Below, in pieces: positions 49,636-57,598 of a DNA stretch of 64,000 nt; the first letter of the stretch is position 1; every line of letters starts with the position of its first letter. Source of the DNA: Paroceanicella profunda (GTDB lineage: Bacteria > Pseudomonadota > Alphaproteobacteria > Rhodobacterales > Rhodobacteraceae); contig NZ_CP040820.1 in the NCBI RefSeq assembly GCF_005887635.2, positions 186,001 to 250,000 of the forward strand, given 5' to 3'. The notes under the pieces are model-generated. The model saw only the letters and a program-made list of their open reading frames with translations, was not told where the DNA came from and made no database searches. Position numbers and translations under genes: made by a program.

Positions 49636-49883
49636 TGAAGAAGACCGAAATCGCCATCTGCCTCATGGTGGCCGCCCTCACCGTTCCCGGAACTGCCATG
49701 GCCTATGTGGGGCCCGGCGCGGGGCTCAGCCTGCTCGGCGCGCTCTGGGCGCTGGTTGCGGCCCTGGGAACCGCCATCGTCTTCGTGGCCATCTGGCCGA
49801 TCCGCCGGATGCTGCGCCGCCGCCGCGCGGTGCAGGCCCAGCCGGCACCCGCTGCCTCGGCCCGCGCCGAGCGCCGCGACTGA
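49635..49883 (+). CDS. Small membrane protein with YVGPGAG motif
   Basis: 82 residues. A signal-like segment (TEIAICLMVAALTVPGTAMA) is followed by AYVGPGAGLSLLGALWALVA, a second membrane helix (TAIVFVAIWPI) and a strongly basic stretch RRMLRRRRA, then an Ala/Pro tail. If the first segment is cleaved, one helix with the basic tail in the cytoplasm remains. Its ATG overlaps the ASST-like stop as TGATG and GGAGACGAAC precedes it. I do not know a function. The tight coupling suggests it assists the ASST-like or membrane protein. Confidence 0.75.
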   Translation: MKKTEIAICLMVAALTVPGTAMAYVGPGAGLSLLGALWALVAALGTAIVFVAIWPIRRMLRRRRAVQAQPAPAASARAERRD

Positions 49884-49892
49884 GGCCGCGCC

Positions 49893-50612
49893 ATGGGCCT
49901 CCTCGACATCCCCGCCCCGCTGTTCAGCGCCCTCGACGGCTGGCTGGCCGGGTTCCTGCCCCCACTGGTGCGGCTGGCGGTCTGGTCGGCGCTGATCGCC
50001 ATCGTCTCGATGGAGCTTTACCGGCTGCTGTCGCCGCAGAAGCGCATCGCGGGGCTGAAGACGGCCCTGCAGCGCCAGCAGAAGGCGGTGTCGCAGTTCG
50101 ACGGCGCCTTCGAGGAGGCCTGGCCGATGATCCGCACCATGCTCGGTCTCGCGCTCCGGCGCGTGGCCGTGGTGCTGCCGGCCACGGTCATCGGCTCGCT
50201 GCCGGTGCTCATGCTCATCGTCTGGCTGGATGGCCGCTACGGCGGTGAATACCCCGAGCCGGGCCAGCCCGTGGCCGTGCAGGTGGCTGACGGCTATGAC
50301 GGCCGCTGGGTGGACGAGGGCCGAGGCACGCCCCGCGCCGAGATCACCACCGACACCGGCGCGCCGGTGGCCGAGGTGCCGCTGGCAGCGCCGGTGCCGG
50401 TGATCCACAAGTGGCAGTGGTGGAACGCGCTCATCGGAAACCCCGCCGGCTACCTGCCCGACGACGCCCCGATGGAGCGGGTCGAGGTGGCGCTCCCGCG
50501 CCAGCAGCTCCTGCACCTGGGGCCGGGCTGGATGCGCGGCTGGGAGGTGTTCTTCTTCGCCGCCCTCACCCTGTTTGCCTTCTCCTTCAAATCGCTGAGG
50601 CGCATCGAATGA
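49893..50612 (+). CDS. Three-helix membrane protein with cytoplasmic coiled coil
   Basis: 239 residues. TM1 is about 22-45, followed by a helical, charged segment SPQKRIAGLKTALQRQQKAV (47-66) continuing to about 75. TM2 is about 88-112 (RRVAVVLPATVIGSLPVLML). A periplasmic domain of about 105 residues holds WQWWNALIGNPAGYLP, and TM3 is about 219-234 (WEVFFFAALTLFAFSF). The order TM, coiled coil, TM, then TM resembles the Oxa1/EMC3/DUF106 superfamily of insertases, but that is my structural guess without a search. Its stop overlaps the sulfotransferase ATG as ATGA, and it starts 9 bp after the small protein. Confidence 0.7.
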   Translation: MGLLDIPAPLFSALDGWLAGFLPPLVRLAVWSALIAIVSMELYRLLSPQKRIAGLKTALQRQQKAVSQFDGAFEEAWPMIRTMLGLALRRVAVVLPATVIGSLPVLMLIVWLDGRYGGEYPEPGQPVAVQVADGYDGRWVDEGRGTPRAEITTDTGAPVAEVPLAAPVPVIHKWQWWNALIGNPAGYLPDDAPMERVEVALPRQQLLHLGPGWMRGWEVFFFAALTLFAFSFKSLRRIE

Positions 50613-51715
50613 CACTCGCCGGATCGGACATGAAAGTCGACTACTGGACGGACCTCATCGGCGGCCTCGCCGAGCGCCACCCGGCCCTCTGCCGCCGCAT
50701 CGCCGACCGCGAGACGCGGATGCTGGGCGACCGGCTGGAGGAGGCGCGGGTGGACCGGCCGGTCTACATCGCCGGGATCGCGCGTTCGGGCAGCACCATC
50801 CTGCTGGAGCTGCTCGCCCGCCACCCGGACATCGCCACCCACCGCTACCGCGACTTCCCCCTGGTGATGACACCCTGGTCGTGGAACTGGTTCATCGACC
50901 GCGCCGGCCGCCCGGACCAGCCCCCCGCCGAGCGCGCCCACCGCGACCGCATCGCCGTGACCCCCGAGAGCCCGGAGGCCTTCGAGGAGGTGCTGTGGAT
51001 GGCCTTCTTCGAGGACGCGCATGACCCGAAGCAGAGCGCCGTGCTCACCCGCAACACCTCGAACGCCGCCTTCGAGCGCTTCTATGAGGAGCATATCCTC
51101 AAGCTCCTGCTGCTGCGCGGCGGGCATCGCTACCTCGCGAAGGGCAATTACAACATCACCCGCCTCGCCTACCTGCGCCGGATCTTCCCCGACGCGCGCT
51201 TCGTGGTGCCGGTGCGCGACCCGCTGTGGCACGTGGCCTCGCTGATGAAGCAGCACGCGCTGTTCAGCGGCGTCGGCGAGGGCGGCCCGCGCATCCGCCG
51301 CCACCTGCGCCGCGCCGGGCATTTCGAGTTCGGCCCCGACCGTCAGACCATCAACACCGGCAACCCGGAGGTGGTGGCCGAGATCGAGGCGCTCTGGGCC
51401 GAGGGCCGCGAGGTGGAGGGCTGGGCGCTGCACTGGGCGAGCGTCTACGGCCATGTGGCCGACACGCTGGCCCGGGACGCCGACCTCGCCTCCGCCACCC
51501 GGCTGGCGCGCTACGAGACCTTCTGCGCCGACCCGGCCGCCGAGATGCGCGCGCTGCTCGACCATTGCGGCCTCAGCCACGGGGACCTGCCGGAGCAGGC
51601 CGCGGCCCGGGTGAGCGCGCCCGACTATTACGAACCTGCCTTCAGTGATGCCGAGCGCGCCGCGCTCGAGGCGTGCACCGCGCCGGTGCTGGCGCGGCTC
51701 GGCACCGCGGGCTGA
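50609..51715 (+). CDS. PAPS-dependent sulfotransferase family protein
   Basis: 368 residues from the ATG at 50609, which overlaps the previous stop. The 5'-phosphosulfate loop is IAGIARSGSTILLELLARHP (residues about 50-69). The 3'-phosphate site is FPDARFVVPVRDPLWHVASL with Arg and downstream Ser. This fits the Sulfotransfer_3 type and a cytoplasmic P-loop-like fold. It should transfer sulfate from PAPS to a hydroxyl on a glycan, lipid or small molecule. It is the last gene of the four-gene operon with an ASST-fold protein. Possessing both sulfotransfer chemistries in one transcript is unusual. Confidence 0.87.
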   Translation: MTLAGSDMKVDYWTDLIGGLAERHPALCRRIADRETRMLGDRLEEARVDRPVYIAGIARSGSTILLELLARHPDIATHRYRDFPLVMTPWSWNWFIDRAGRPDQPPAERAHRDRIAVTPESPEAFEEVLWMAFFEDAHDPKQSAVLTRNTSNAAFERFYEEHILKLLLLRGGHRYLAKGNYNITRLAYLRRIFPDARFVVPVRDPLWHVASLMKQHALFSGVGEGGPRIRRHLRRAGHFEFGPDRQTINTGNPEVVAEIEALWAEGREVEGWALHWASVYGHVADTLARDADLASATRLARYETFCADPAAEMRALLDHCGLSHGDLPEQAAARVSAPDYYEPAFSDAERAALEACTAPVLARLGTAG

Positions 51716-51722
51716 AGGCAGG

Positions 51723-51763
51723 GCCGGCGCGGCGTTCCCCCTCCCACCCGTCGCCGCGCCGGC
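51723..51763. terminator. Long-stem hairpin between convergent operons
   Basis: A perfect 12-bp stem GCCGGCGCGGCG/CGCCGCGCCGGC with a 17-nt pyrimidine-rich loop, eight bases after the sulfotransferase stop. It could serve both convergent transcripts. Confidence 0.5.
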
Positions 51764-51840
51764 TGAAATCCTCCCGCCCCCGCCCGAACCTGCGGGGGAA
51801 CGGGCCTCCAAGGCCGGCGCAGCGGGCGCGCGCCCGGCCG

Positions 51841-52578
51841 TCAGCCCGCGTTCACCCGGGTGAGGAAGCGCCGGGTGCGCGGGTCGCGCGGGCGGGAGAA
51901 GAACGCCTCCGGCGGGGCGGCCTCCACGATCCGCCCGCCTTCCATGTAGATCACCCGGTCGGCGATCTCGCGCGCGAACTGCATCTCATGGGTGACGATG
52001 AGCATGGTGCGTTCCTGCCGCGCCACCCGGCGCAGCAGGTCGAGCACCTCGCCCACCCATTCCGGGTCGAGCGCCGAAGTGGGCTCGTCGAACAGCATCA
52101 GCGCCGCGTCCAGCGCCATCGCCCGGCCGATTCCCACCCGCTGCTGCTGCCCGCCCGAGAGGGCGGCGGGATAGGCGTCGGCCCGCTCGGCCAGGCCGAT
52201 CTCCGCGAGGATGGCACGCGCGCGCGCCACCGCCTCGGCCTTCGGGCGGCCCTGCACGTGGATCAGCCCCTCGGTGATGTTCCCCAGCGCCGTGCGGTTG
52301 GCGAAGAGCGCGTAGCTCTGGAACACGAAGGCGGTGCGCCGGCGCAGGGCGAGGATCTCCGCCGGCCGGGCGGTGGCCGCGTCCACGGTGAGATCGCCGA
52401 TGGTGATGCGGCCCGCATCCGGCCGGTCGAGGAAGTTCAGGCAGCGCAGCAGCGTTGACTTGCCGGTGCCCGAGGGCCCGATCACCACCAGCCGCTCGCC
52501 GGGGCGGATGTCGAGGTCGATGTCCTCGAGCACGGTGGTATCGCCGAAGCGCTTGGTGAGGCCGCGCACGGTGATCAT
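51841..52578 (-). CDS. Polar amino-acid-type ABC transporter ATP-binding protein
   Basis: 245 residues. Walker A is GPSGTGKST, the Q loop is AFVFQSYALFANRTAL, the signature is [15 protein letters not shown], Walker B is [14 protein letters not shown] and the H loop is VTHEMQFAREIAD. It is of the GlnQ/HisP type. The ATG overlaps the permease stop as ATGA. It is the last gene of a leftward SBP-permease-ATPase operon. Confidence 0.93.
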   Translation of the reverse strand: MITVRGLTKRFGDTTVLEDIDLDIRPGERLVVIGPSGTGKSTLLRCLNFLDRPDAGRITIGDLTVDAATARPAEILALRRRTAFVFQSYALFANRTALGNITEGLIHVQGRPKAEAVARARAILAEIGLAERADAYPAALSGGQQQRVGIGRAMALDAALMLFDEPTSALDPEWVGEVLDLLRRVARQERTMLIVTHEMQFAREIADRVIYMEGGRIVEAAPPEAFFSRPRDPRTRRFLTRVNAG

Positions 52579-53249
52579 CGCGCGTAGGCCCGCCCCAGCC
52601 GTGTCTCGAGCCGGCGCTGCGCCCAGGAGAGGGTCTCCACGATGGCCCAGTAGATCACCGCCACCACGAGGAAGGCCTCGAAGTAGAGGAAGCTGCCGGC
52701 GGCCTCCTTCTGCGCGGCGCCCATCATCTCCGTCACGCCCAGGGTGAAGGCCAGCGAGGTGCTCTTGATCATGTCGATGAAGTAGTTGACCAGGGTGGGG
52801 GCCGCGATGCGCGCGGCCTGCGGCAGGATGATGCGGAGCATCATCGTCATCGGGCTCATGCCCACGGCGCGGGCGGCCTCCCACTGGCTGCGCTCCACCC
52901 CGAGGATGGCGGCACGGATGCTCTCGGCCATGTAGGCGGAGAAATGCAGGGTGAGCCCGAGGATCGCGGCACTCACCCCGTCGATGTTCACCAGCACCGG
53001 CATCACCTGCGGCAGCCCGTAGTAGAACAGGAACAGCTGCACCAGCAGCGGCGTGCCGCGGAAGAAGCTGATGAACAGCACCACGAGCGGGTCCAGCACC
53101 GGCACCCGCGCCACGCGCTCCACCGCCAGCAGGCAGGCGAGCACCAGCGCCGCCACCATCCCGGCCAGCGCCATGCCCAGGGTGAGCGGCACATAGCCCA
53201 GGATGACCGGAACCAGCCCGAGCATGTAGCCCACGTCGAGCCCCTGCAT
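52575..53249 (-). CDS. Polar amino-acid-type ABC transporter permease
   Basis: 224 residues, five or six membrane helices, HisM/GlnP type. The FISFFRGTPLLVQLFLFYYG segment and the EAA loop GVERSQWEAARAVGMSPMTM with IILPQAARIAAPTLVNYFID are present. It is the only permease in this operon, so it probably works as a homodimer. It follows the binding-protein gene by 3 bp. Confidence 0.93.
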   Translation of the reverse strand: MQGLDVGYMLGLVPVILGYVPLTLGMALAGMVAALVLACLLAVERVARVPVLDPLVVLFISFFRGTPLLVQLFLFYYGLPQVMPVLVNIDGVSAAILGLTLHFSAYMAESIRAAILGVERSQWEAARAVGMSPMTMMLRIILPQAARIAAPTLVNYFIDMIKSTSLAFTLGVTEMMGAAQKEAAGSFLYFEAFLVVAVIYWAIVETLSWAQRRLETRLGRAYAR

Positions 53250-53252
53250 GGC

Positions 53253-54002
53253 TCAGTTGCCCTCCGTCACGTCCGCGTCGAGCCACTTGCGCGAGATTTC
53301 CGCCAGGCTGCCGTCCTGCTTCATGGCGGTGAGGGCGGCGTCCACCCGGTCGCGCAGGGCGTGGCCGGCGGCATCGTCGCGAAACGGCAGGGCGTTGCGG
53401 ATTTCGCTGAACGGCTTGCCGGCCAGCTCCAGCGGCAGCGGCGATTTCGCGATCACCTGCGCCGAGGACACCCGGTCCATCACGAAGGCGTCGACCCGGC
53501 CGAGCGCGGTGTCCTGCTCGATGTTGCTCTCGTAGGTGCGGATGTCGATCTCGTCGGCGTAGGGCAGCGCGCGCAGCAACTGCTCGAAATTCGAGCCGAG
53601 GTTCACCGCCACGGTCTTGCCGCGCAGGTCCCCGGGGCCGGAAATGCCGGCGGCATTTCCCTTCTTCACCACGATCTGCGCGCCGTCATAGACATAGGGC
53701 TGCGAGAAGGCGAATTTCGCGCTGCGCTCGGGCGTGATGGTGATCTGGTTGGCGATCGTGTCGATCCGCCCGGCGGAGAGCGCGCCGATCAGCCCGGAGA
53801 AGGACATGGTCACGAAGCTCACCTCGTCGCCGGTGCGCGCGGCGACCTCGGTCATCAGGTCCACCTCGAAGCCCTGGAGCTGGTCCTGTTTCACGAAGGT
53901 GAAGGGGAAATATCCTCCCGACATCCCGACGCGAATGGTCTCCGCGAGGGCGGGCAGCGCGCTGACGGCGAGGGTTGCGGCGAGGGCGAAAGCCTTGAGC
54001 AT
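53253..54002 (-). CDS. Polar amino-acid-type ABC transporter substrate-binding protein
   Basis: 249 residues from the ATG at 54002, with GGAAA upstream. The signal peptide LKAFALAATLAVSALPALA ends before ETIRVGMSGGYFPFTF. The SBP_bac_3 fold shows LQGFEVDLMTEVAARTG, SGLIGALSAGRIDTIANQIT and LGRVDAFVMDRVSS. It binds a small polar solute in the periplasm, exact ligand unknown. It lies near a gntR gene and a divergent ureide-type operon, so a ureide or amino acid is plausible. Confidence 0.9.
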   Translation of the reverse strand: MLKAFALAATLAVSALPALAETIRVGMSGGYFPFTFVKQDQLQGFEVDLMTEVAARTGDEVSFVTMSFSGLIGALSAGRIDTIANQITITPERSAKFAFSQPYVYDGAQIVVKKGNAAGISGPGDLRGKTVAVNLGSNFEQLLRALPYADEIDIRTYESNIEQDTALGRVDAFVMDRVSSAQVIAKSPLPLELAGKPFSEIRNALPFRDDAAGHALRDRVDAALTAMKQDGSLAEISRKWLDADVTEGN

Positions 54003-54377
54003 GATGCGTTTCCTGGTCCGGTGCCTCTGAGGGTGGGCATGACGGCCTGGCGACACCGGCGCCGCGACAGGCGCGCGGCGCCGCGTGGGCGGCCGGGTGG
54101 GGGGACTTTACGACCCGGCCGCCGGGGCGGAAAGGCATAATGTGATGCGCACGCGGCGCAGGCCGTGGCAGGCCCTCGCGCGCCGCCGCCGCTGGCCCGG
54201 CGCGCGTGCCCGGCAACGGGACGCACCCTGCCCCCGGGCGCTTTCACCCGCCGGCGTGGGCCCGCGTCGGCGGGCGCGCTCCGGGGCGCCGGACGCCTCC
54301 TTGATTGTGTCGGGGCGAGCGTCGGGCTGACGCGCCGCAGCCTGCAAACGGGCGGAACGCCGGGTGGCGCCGGGGCT
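54003..54377. other. 375-bp spacer between the binding-protein gene and gntR
   Basis: Both flanking genes are leftward, so it holds the ABC operon promoter and any gntR terminator. A locally AT-rich spot at about 54136-54146 (GGCATAATGTG) could be part of a promoter on the minus strand. No gene is recognised. Confidence 0.5.
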
Positions 54378-55037
54378 TCAGCCGCCGCTGAACCAGCGCA
54401 GGAAGCGGGCGCGCACGCGGTCCGTGTGTTCGATCATCATCGCCCGCGCCGCGTCCGCGTCACGCCGCTCGATGGCTTCGAGCACCTTCAGGTGCTCGGC
54501 CGCCTGCTCGGAGAAGTTCCGCTCCATGCGCACCACGTGGCACATGCGCGCCTTGTCGCGGATGCCGCGGATCATCTGCGCCAGCAGGGGCATGCCGCTG
54601 CTCTCGGCCACGAACACGTGGAACCGGTCATCGTAATTCCAGAAATCCTCCAGCTCGGCCACCGGCCGGGCCACCACCGAGCGCGTCTCCGCGAGGATGT
54701 CCGTCGCCGCCCCGTCCGGCGCCTTCAGCGCCGCCTGCGCCGCGGCCTCGCTCTCCAGCTGGCGGCGGATCACCATGATCTGCAGCAATTCGTCCAGCGG
54801 CACCTCGCGGATCACCATCGTGCCGTTGGACAGGCGCTCGACCAGCCCCTCGCCGATCAGCCGGGTGATGGCGGTGCGCAGCGGCGTGCGCGAGGCGTTG
54901 AGCTGCTCGGCCAGCTTGCGCTCGGTGAACACGCTGCCGGGGCTCATGTCCCCGGCCAGGATCAGGCTGCGGACATATTGGTAGGCCTGCTCGGAAACGC
55001 TGGTGCGATCCTCCTGCACTAGGGCGGCTTGGCTCAT
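54378..55037 (-). CDS. GntR-family (FCD) transcriptional regulator of the ureide region
   Basis: 219 residues from the ATG at 55037; the longer frame to 55190 crosses the operator and the divergent gene. The winged helix is SEQAYQYVRSLILAGDMSPG then FTERKLAEQLNASRTPLRTA, with a following FCD helical domain (LDELLQIMVIRRQLESEAAA onward). It is divergent from allA with a perfect dyad between them (55123-55143). It may control both the rightward ureide operon and the leftward ABC operon. Confidence 0.88.
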   Translation of the reverse strand: MSQAALVQEDRTSVSEQAYQYVRSLILAGDMSPGSVFTERKLAEQLNASRTPLRTAITRLIGEGLVERLSNGTMVIREVPLDELLQIMVIRRQLESEAAAQAALKAPDGAATDILAETRSVVARPVAELEDFWNYDDRFHVFVAESSGMPLLAQMIRGIRDKARMCHVVRMERNFSEQAAEHLKVLEAIERRDADAARAMMIEHTDRVRARFLRWFSGG

Positions 55038-55122
55038 TCGGGGTCTCGCTCTTGTTCCGGCATGCCGTGGGTTTCCTCGGCGACAAGGATTGCAAAATCT
55101 CTCTGGACATACAAGATCCCAT

Positions 55123-55143
55123 TGGTATCTAAGTGGGATACCA
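55123..55143. promoter_or_regulatory. GntR operator between gntR and the ureidoglycolate lyase operon
   Basis: Perfect 7-bp arms TGGTATC and GATACCA with a 7-bp spacer. The half-site matches the TGGTAT core of FCD GntR operators and of the site at 47219. It sits 86 bp from the gntR start and 41 bp upstream of the allA GTG, well placed for joint control. Confidence 0.65.
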
Positions 55144-55183
55144 GCGGGACACAGCTGGGGCACTGACAAGGTACGCACTGGCC

Positions 55184-55687
55184 GTGACACGAACGATCTC
55201 CCCCGCTCCGCTGACCGCGGAAGCCTTCGCGCCCTACGGCACCGTGATCGCGCATCGCGGCGAGACCCGCCGCCATCCCATCCGGCTGGACCATGGCGAC
55301 GCCGGGCGGGACGGGGCGATCGCCAGCTGGGTGACGCGGATCGACGCGGCCATCGGCGGGGACACGGCGCACGAGATCACCGCCTTCGAACGCCACCCGC
55401 ATTCCGACCAGGCCTTCGTGCCCCTGTCGGGCCAGCGCTACCTGGTCGTCGTGTGCGACGGCACCGCGGATGACCGGCCCGATCCCGCCACCGCCCGGGC
55501 CTTCGTGGCCGGGCCGGGGCAGGGCATCGTCTACCACCGCAACGCCTGGCACGCGGGCATGCAGGTCTATGACGCCCCGGCGGAATTCTTCGTCCAGATG
55601 AAACGCGTGGCGGCCGGCCCGGACGACGAGTTCGTCGCCCTCGCCAGCCCGCTGCGCATCGCCTGCCCCGAGGAGGCCCCGGCATGA
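55184..55687 (+). CDS. allA: Ureidoglycolate lyase family protein
   Basis: 167 residues from a GTG at 55184; the upstream ATG at 55133 is rejected because it lies inside the operator and adds residues the family lacks. Motifs of the AllA cupin fold are TAEAFAPYGTVI (start), FERHPHSDQAFVPLSGQRYL and FVAGPGQGIVYHRNAWHAGM. It splits ureidoglycolate into glyoxylate and urea. It is the first gene of the rightward operon, and its stop overlaps the next gene as ATGA. The length fits the usual 160-170 residues. Confidence 0.88.
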   Translation: MTRTISPAPLTAEAFAPYGTVIAHRGETRRHPIRLDHGDAGRDGAIASWVTRIDAAIGGDTAHEITAFERHPHSDQAFVPLSGQRYLVVVCDGTADDRPDPATARAFVAGPGQGIVYHRNAWHAGMQVYDAPAEFFVQMKRVAAGPDDEFVALASPLRIACPEEAPA

Positions 55688-56586
55688 GCGACCATCTCAC
55701 CCGTGATTTCCGCGGCTACGGCGCCACCCCGCCGGACCCGCAGTGGCCGGGCGGCGCCCGGCTGGCGCTGAACTTCGTGGTGAACATCGAGGAGGGCAGC
55801 GAGCCCTCCGTGCCCGACGGCGACCCGGCCTCCGAACAGGGGCTGGTCGAGGCCGGCGGAGACCCGATCCCCGGGCGCAACCTCGCCGCCGAGACCATGT
55901 TCGAATACGGCAGCCGCGTGGGCTTCTGGCGCATCGCCCGGCTGTTCTCGCAGGCCGGCCTGCCCGCCACGGCCATGGCCTGCGGCCTCGCGCTGGAGCG
56001 CAACCCCGAGATCTGCGCCTGGCTGCGCGCCTCGGACTGGGACGCCTGCGCGCATGGCTGGCGCTGGGAACATCACCGGCTGCTGAGCCGGGAGGAGGAG
56101 GCCGCGCGCATCGCGCGCACGGTCGCGGCCTTCGAGCAGCATCTCGGCGCCGCCCCGGCTGGCTGGTATTGCCGCTACGGGCCCGGCCTCGCCACGCGTG
56201 AACTCGTGGTGGCGCAGGGCGGGTTCCTCTACGACAGCGACGCCTACAACGACGAACTGCCCTACTGGACCGAAGTGAACGGCACGCAGCATCTCGTGGT
56301 GCCCTATTCGCTTTCGACCAACGACGCGAAATTCATGCGCGGCGGCATTGCCACCGCCCGGCAGTTCTTCGAGCTGCTGCACGACAGTGTCGAGATGCTG
56401 TGCGCGGAGCCGCATCCCAAGATGCTTTCGGTGGGGCTTCACCTGCGCGTGGCCGGCCATCCGGGCCGCGCCGCCGGGCTGAAGCGCTTCCTCGATCATG
56501 TCGCCGCCCGGCAGGATGTCTGGGTGTGCCGCCGCTCCGACATCGCGCGCCACTGGCGCGCGGTCCACCCCGCGCCGGGGGGCTGA
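55684..56586 (+). CDS. puuE: PuuE-like allantoinase/polysaccharide deacetylase family protein
   Basis: 300 residues, NodB-homology barrel. The start RDFRGYGATPPDPQWPGGAR and the segment FEYGSRVGFWRIARLF are hallmarks of PuuE allantoinases, which open allantoin to allantoate. LYDSDAYNDELPYW and KMLSVGLHLRVAGHPGRAAG are also conserved. Two places differ from PuuE sequences I recall: CAHGWRWEHHR and GWYCRYGPGLATRE. They may mark another subgroup or substrate. It overlaps allA by 4 bp. No allantoicase gene (alc/allC) lies in this operon, so the classical allantoin route is incomplete here. Confidence 0.8.
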   Translation: MSDHLTRDFRGYGATPPDPQWPGGARLALNFVVNIEEGSEPSVPDGDPASEQGLVEAGGDPIPGRNLAAETMFEYGSRVGFWRIARLFSQAGLPATAMACGLALERNPEICAWLRASDWDACAHGWRWEHHRLLSREEEAARIARTVAAFEQHLGAAPAGWYCRYGPGLATRELVVAQGGFLYDSDAYNDELPYWTEVNGTQHLVVPYSLSTNDAKFMRGGIATARQFFELLHDSVEMLCAEPHPKMLSVGLHLRVAGHPGRAAGLKRFLDHVAARQDVWVCRRSDIARHWRAVHPAPGG

Positions 56587-56650
56587 CACGCCCCGCCTGC
56601 CTGCCCCCTTCCGCCTCAAGAAACCATCACCAACCGACAGGGACCCAAAG

Positions 56651-57505
56651 ATGAAGATTTCGCTTCTCGGCCTGGCTCTCGCCACGGCCACCGCCTTCTC
56701 CGCGCCCGCCTTCGCCGAAGACACCGCACACCCGGCCGACCAGCCGCTGGTCGTCGGCTCCGATTTCGGCCTCGCGCCCTGGATGGTGCGCGGCGCCGGC
56801 GGGCCGGAGGGCTTCGGCTACGACATGATCACCGAGATCGCGAAGCGGATCGGCCGCCCCTCGGTGGAGGTGACGGACATCAACTTCTCCGGCCTCTTCG
56901 CCGCCCTGCTCTCGGGCCGCATCGAGTTCACGGTGAACCCGCTCAACATCACCGCCGAGCGCGCCGAGACCATGCTCTACTCCGAGCCGTTCTTCGCCAC
57001 CGGCAACGGCTTCATCACCCGCGAGGGGGACACGATGGCCGGGTTCGAGGACCTCAAGGGCAAGGCCGTCGCGGTGAACCGCGGCACGATCTCCGACAAG
57101 TGGGCCACCGAGAACGCCGAAAAGTTCGGCTTCGAGGTGCAACGCTATGACACCTTCCCGGATTCGGTGCAGGCCGTGATCACCGCGCGCGCCTTCGCCG
57201 CGATCAACGAGATCCCCACCGCCGCCTATGCCGCCAGCAAGAACCCGGCCATCACCCTGGCGCTGGAGGATTACGACGGCCGCATGTTCGGCTACGCCTT
57301 CCGCTACGAGTCCGAAGCCTACCGCGACACGGTGGAAGCGGCGATCGAATGCATGAAGGCCGACGGCACCATGAAGGCGCTCTATGACAAGTGGTACGGC
57401 GGGGAACTGGCCGCCGACAGCCCGCTCACCACGGTCTACCCGGGCTACGGCGCGCCGGGCTTCAAGGGCTACGACGCCACCCCGCATGAGCTGAGCTGCA
57501 ACTGA
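56651..57505 (+). CDS. ABC transporter substrate-binding protein of the ureide operon
   Basis: 284 residues. The signal peptide ISLLGLALATATAFSAPAFA ends before EDTAHPADQP. The SBP_bac_3 fold shows GFGYDMITEIAKRIGRP, FSGLFAALLSGRIEFTVNPL and FATGNGFITREG. Segments DSVQAVITARAFAAINEIPT and CMKADGTMKALYDKWYGGEL follow. It binds a small polar solute, probably the compound degraded by the neighbouring enzymes. It is the third gene of the operon. A strong hairpin follows it, as is common after binding-protein genes that are expressed at higher level. Confidence 0.9.
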   Translation: MKISLLGLALATATAFSAPAFAEDTAHPADQPLVVGSDFGLAPWMVRGAGGPEGFGYDMITEIAKRIGRPSVEVTDINFSGLFAALLSGRIEFTVNPLNITAERAETMLYSEPFFATGNGFITREGDTMAGFEDLKGKAVAVNRGTISDKWATENAEKFGFEVQRYDTFPDSVQAVITARAFAAINEIPTAAYAASKNPAITLALEDYDGRMFGYAFRYESEAYRDTVEAAIECMKADGTMKALYDKWYGGELAADSPLTTVYPGYGAPGFKGYDATPHELSCN

Positions 57506-57520
57506 TCCGCCGATCTGCCC

Positions 57521-57546
57521 CCCGCGCGCTCCCCCGGGCGCGCGGG
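57521..57546 (+). terminator. Intra-operon hairpin after the binding-protein gene
   Basis: A perfect 9-bp stem CCCGCGCGC/GCGCGCGGG with an 8-nt loop, followed by AAAA. It lies 16 bases after the stop and 53 bp before the first permease gene. It may be a partial terminator or an mRNA-stabilising structure. Confidence 0.5.
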
Positions 57547-57598
57547 AAAACCCGGTCGCCGGCGCGCACCGGCGGCCCCCTGAGGAGAGCCCCCCGCG

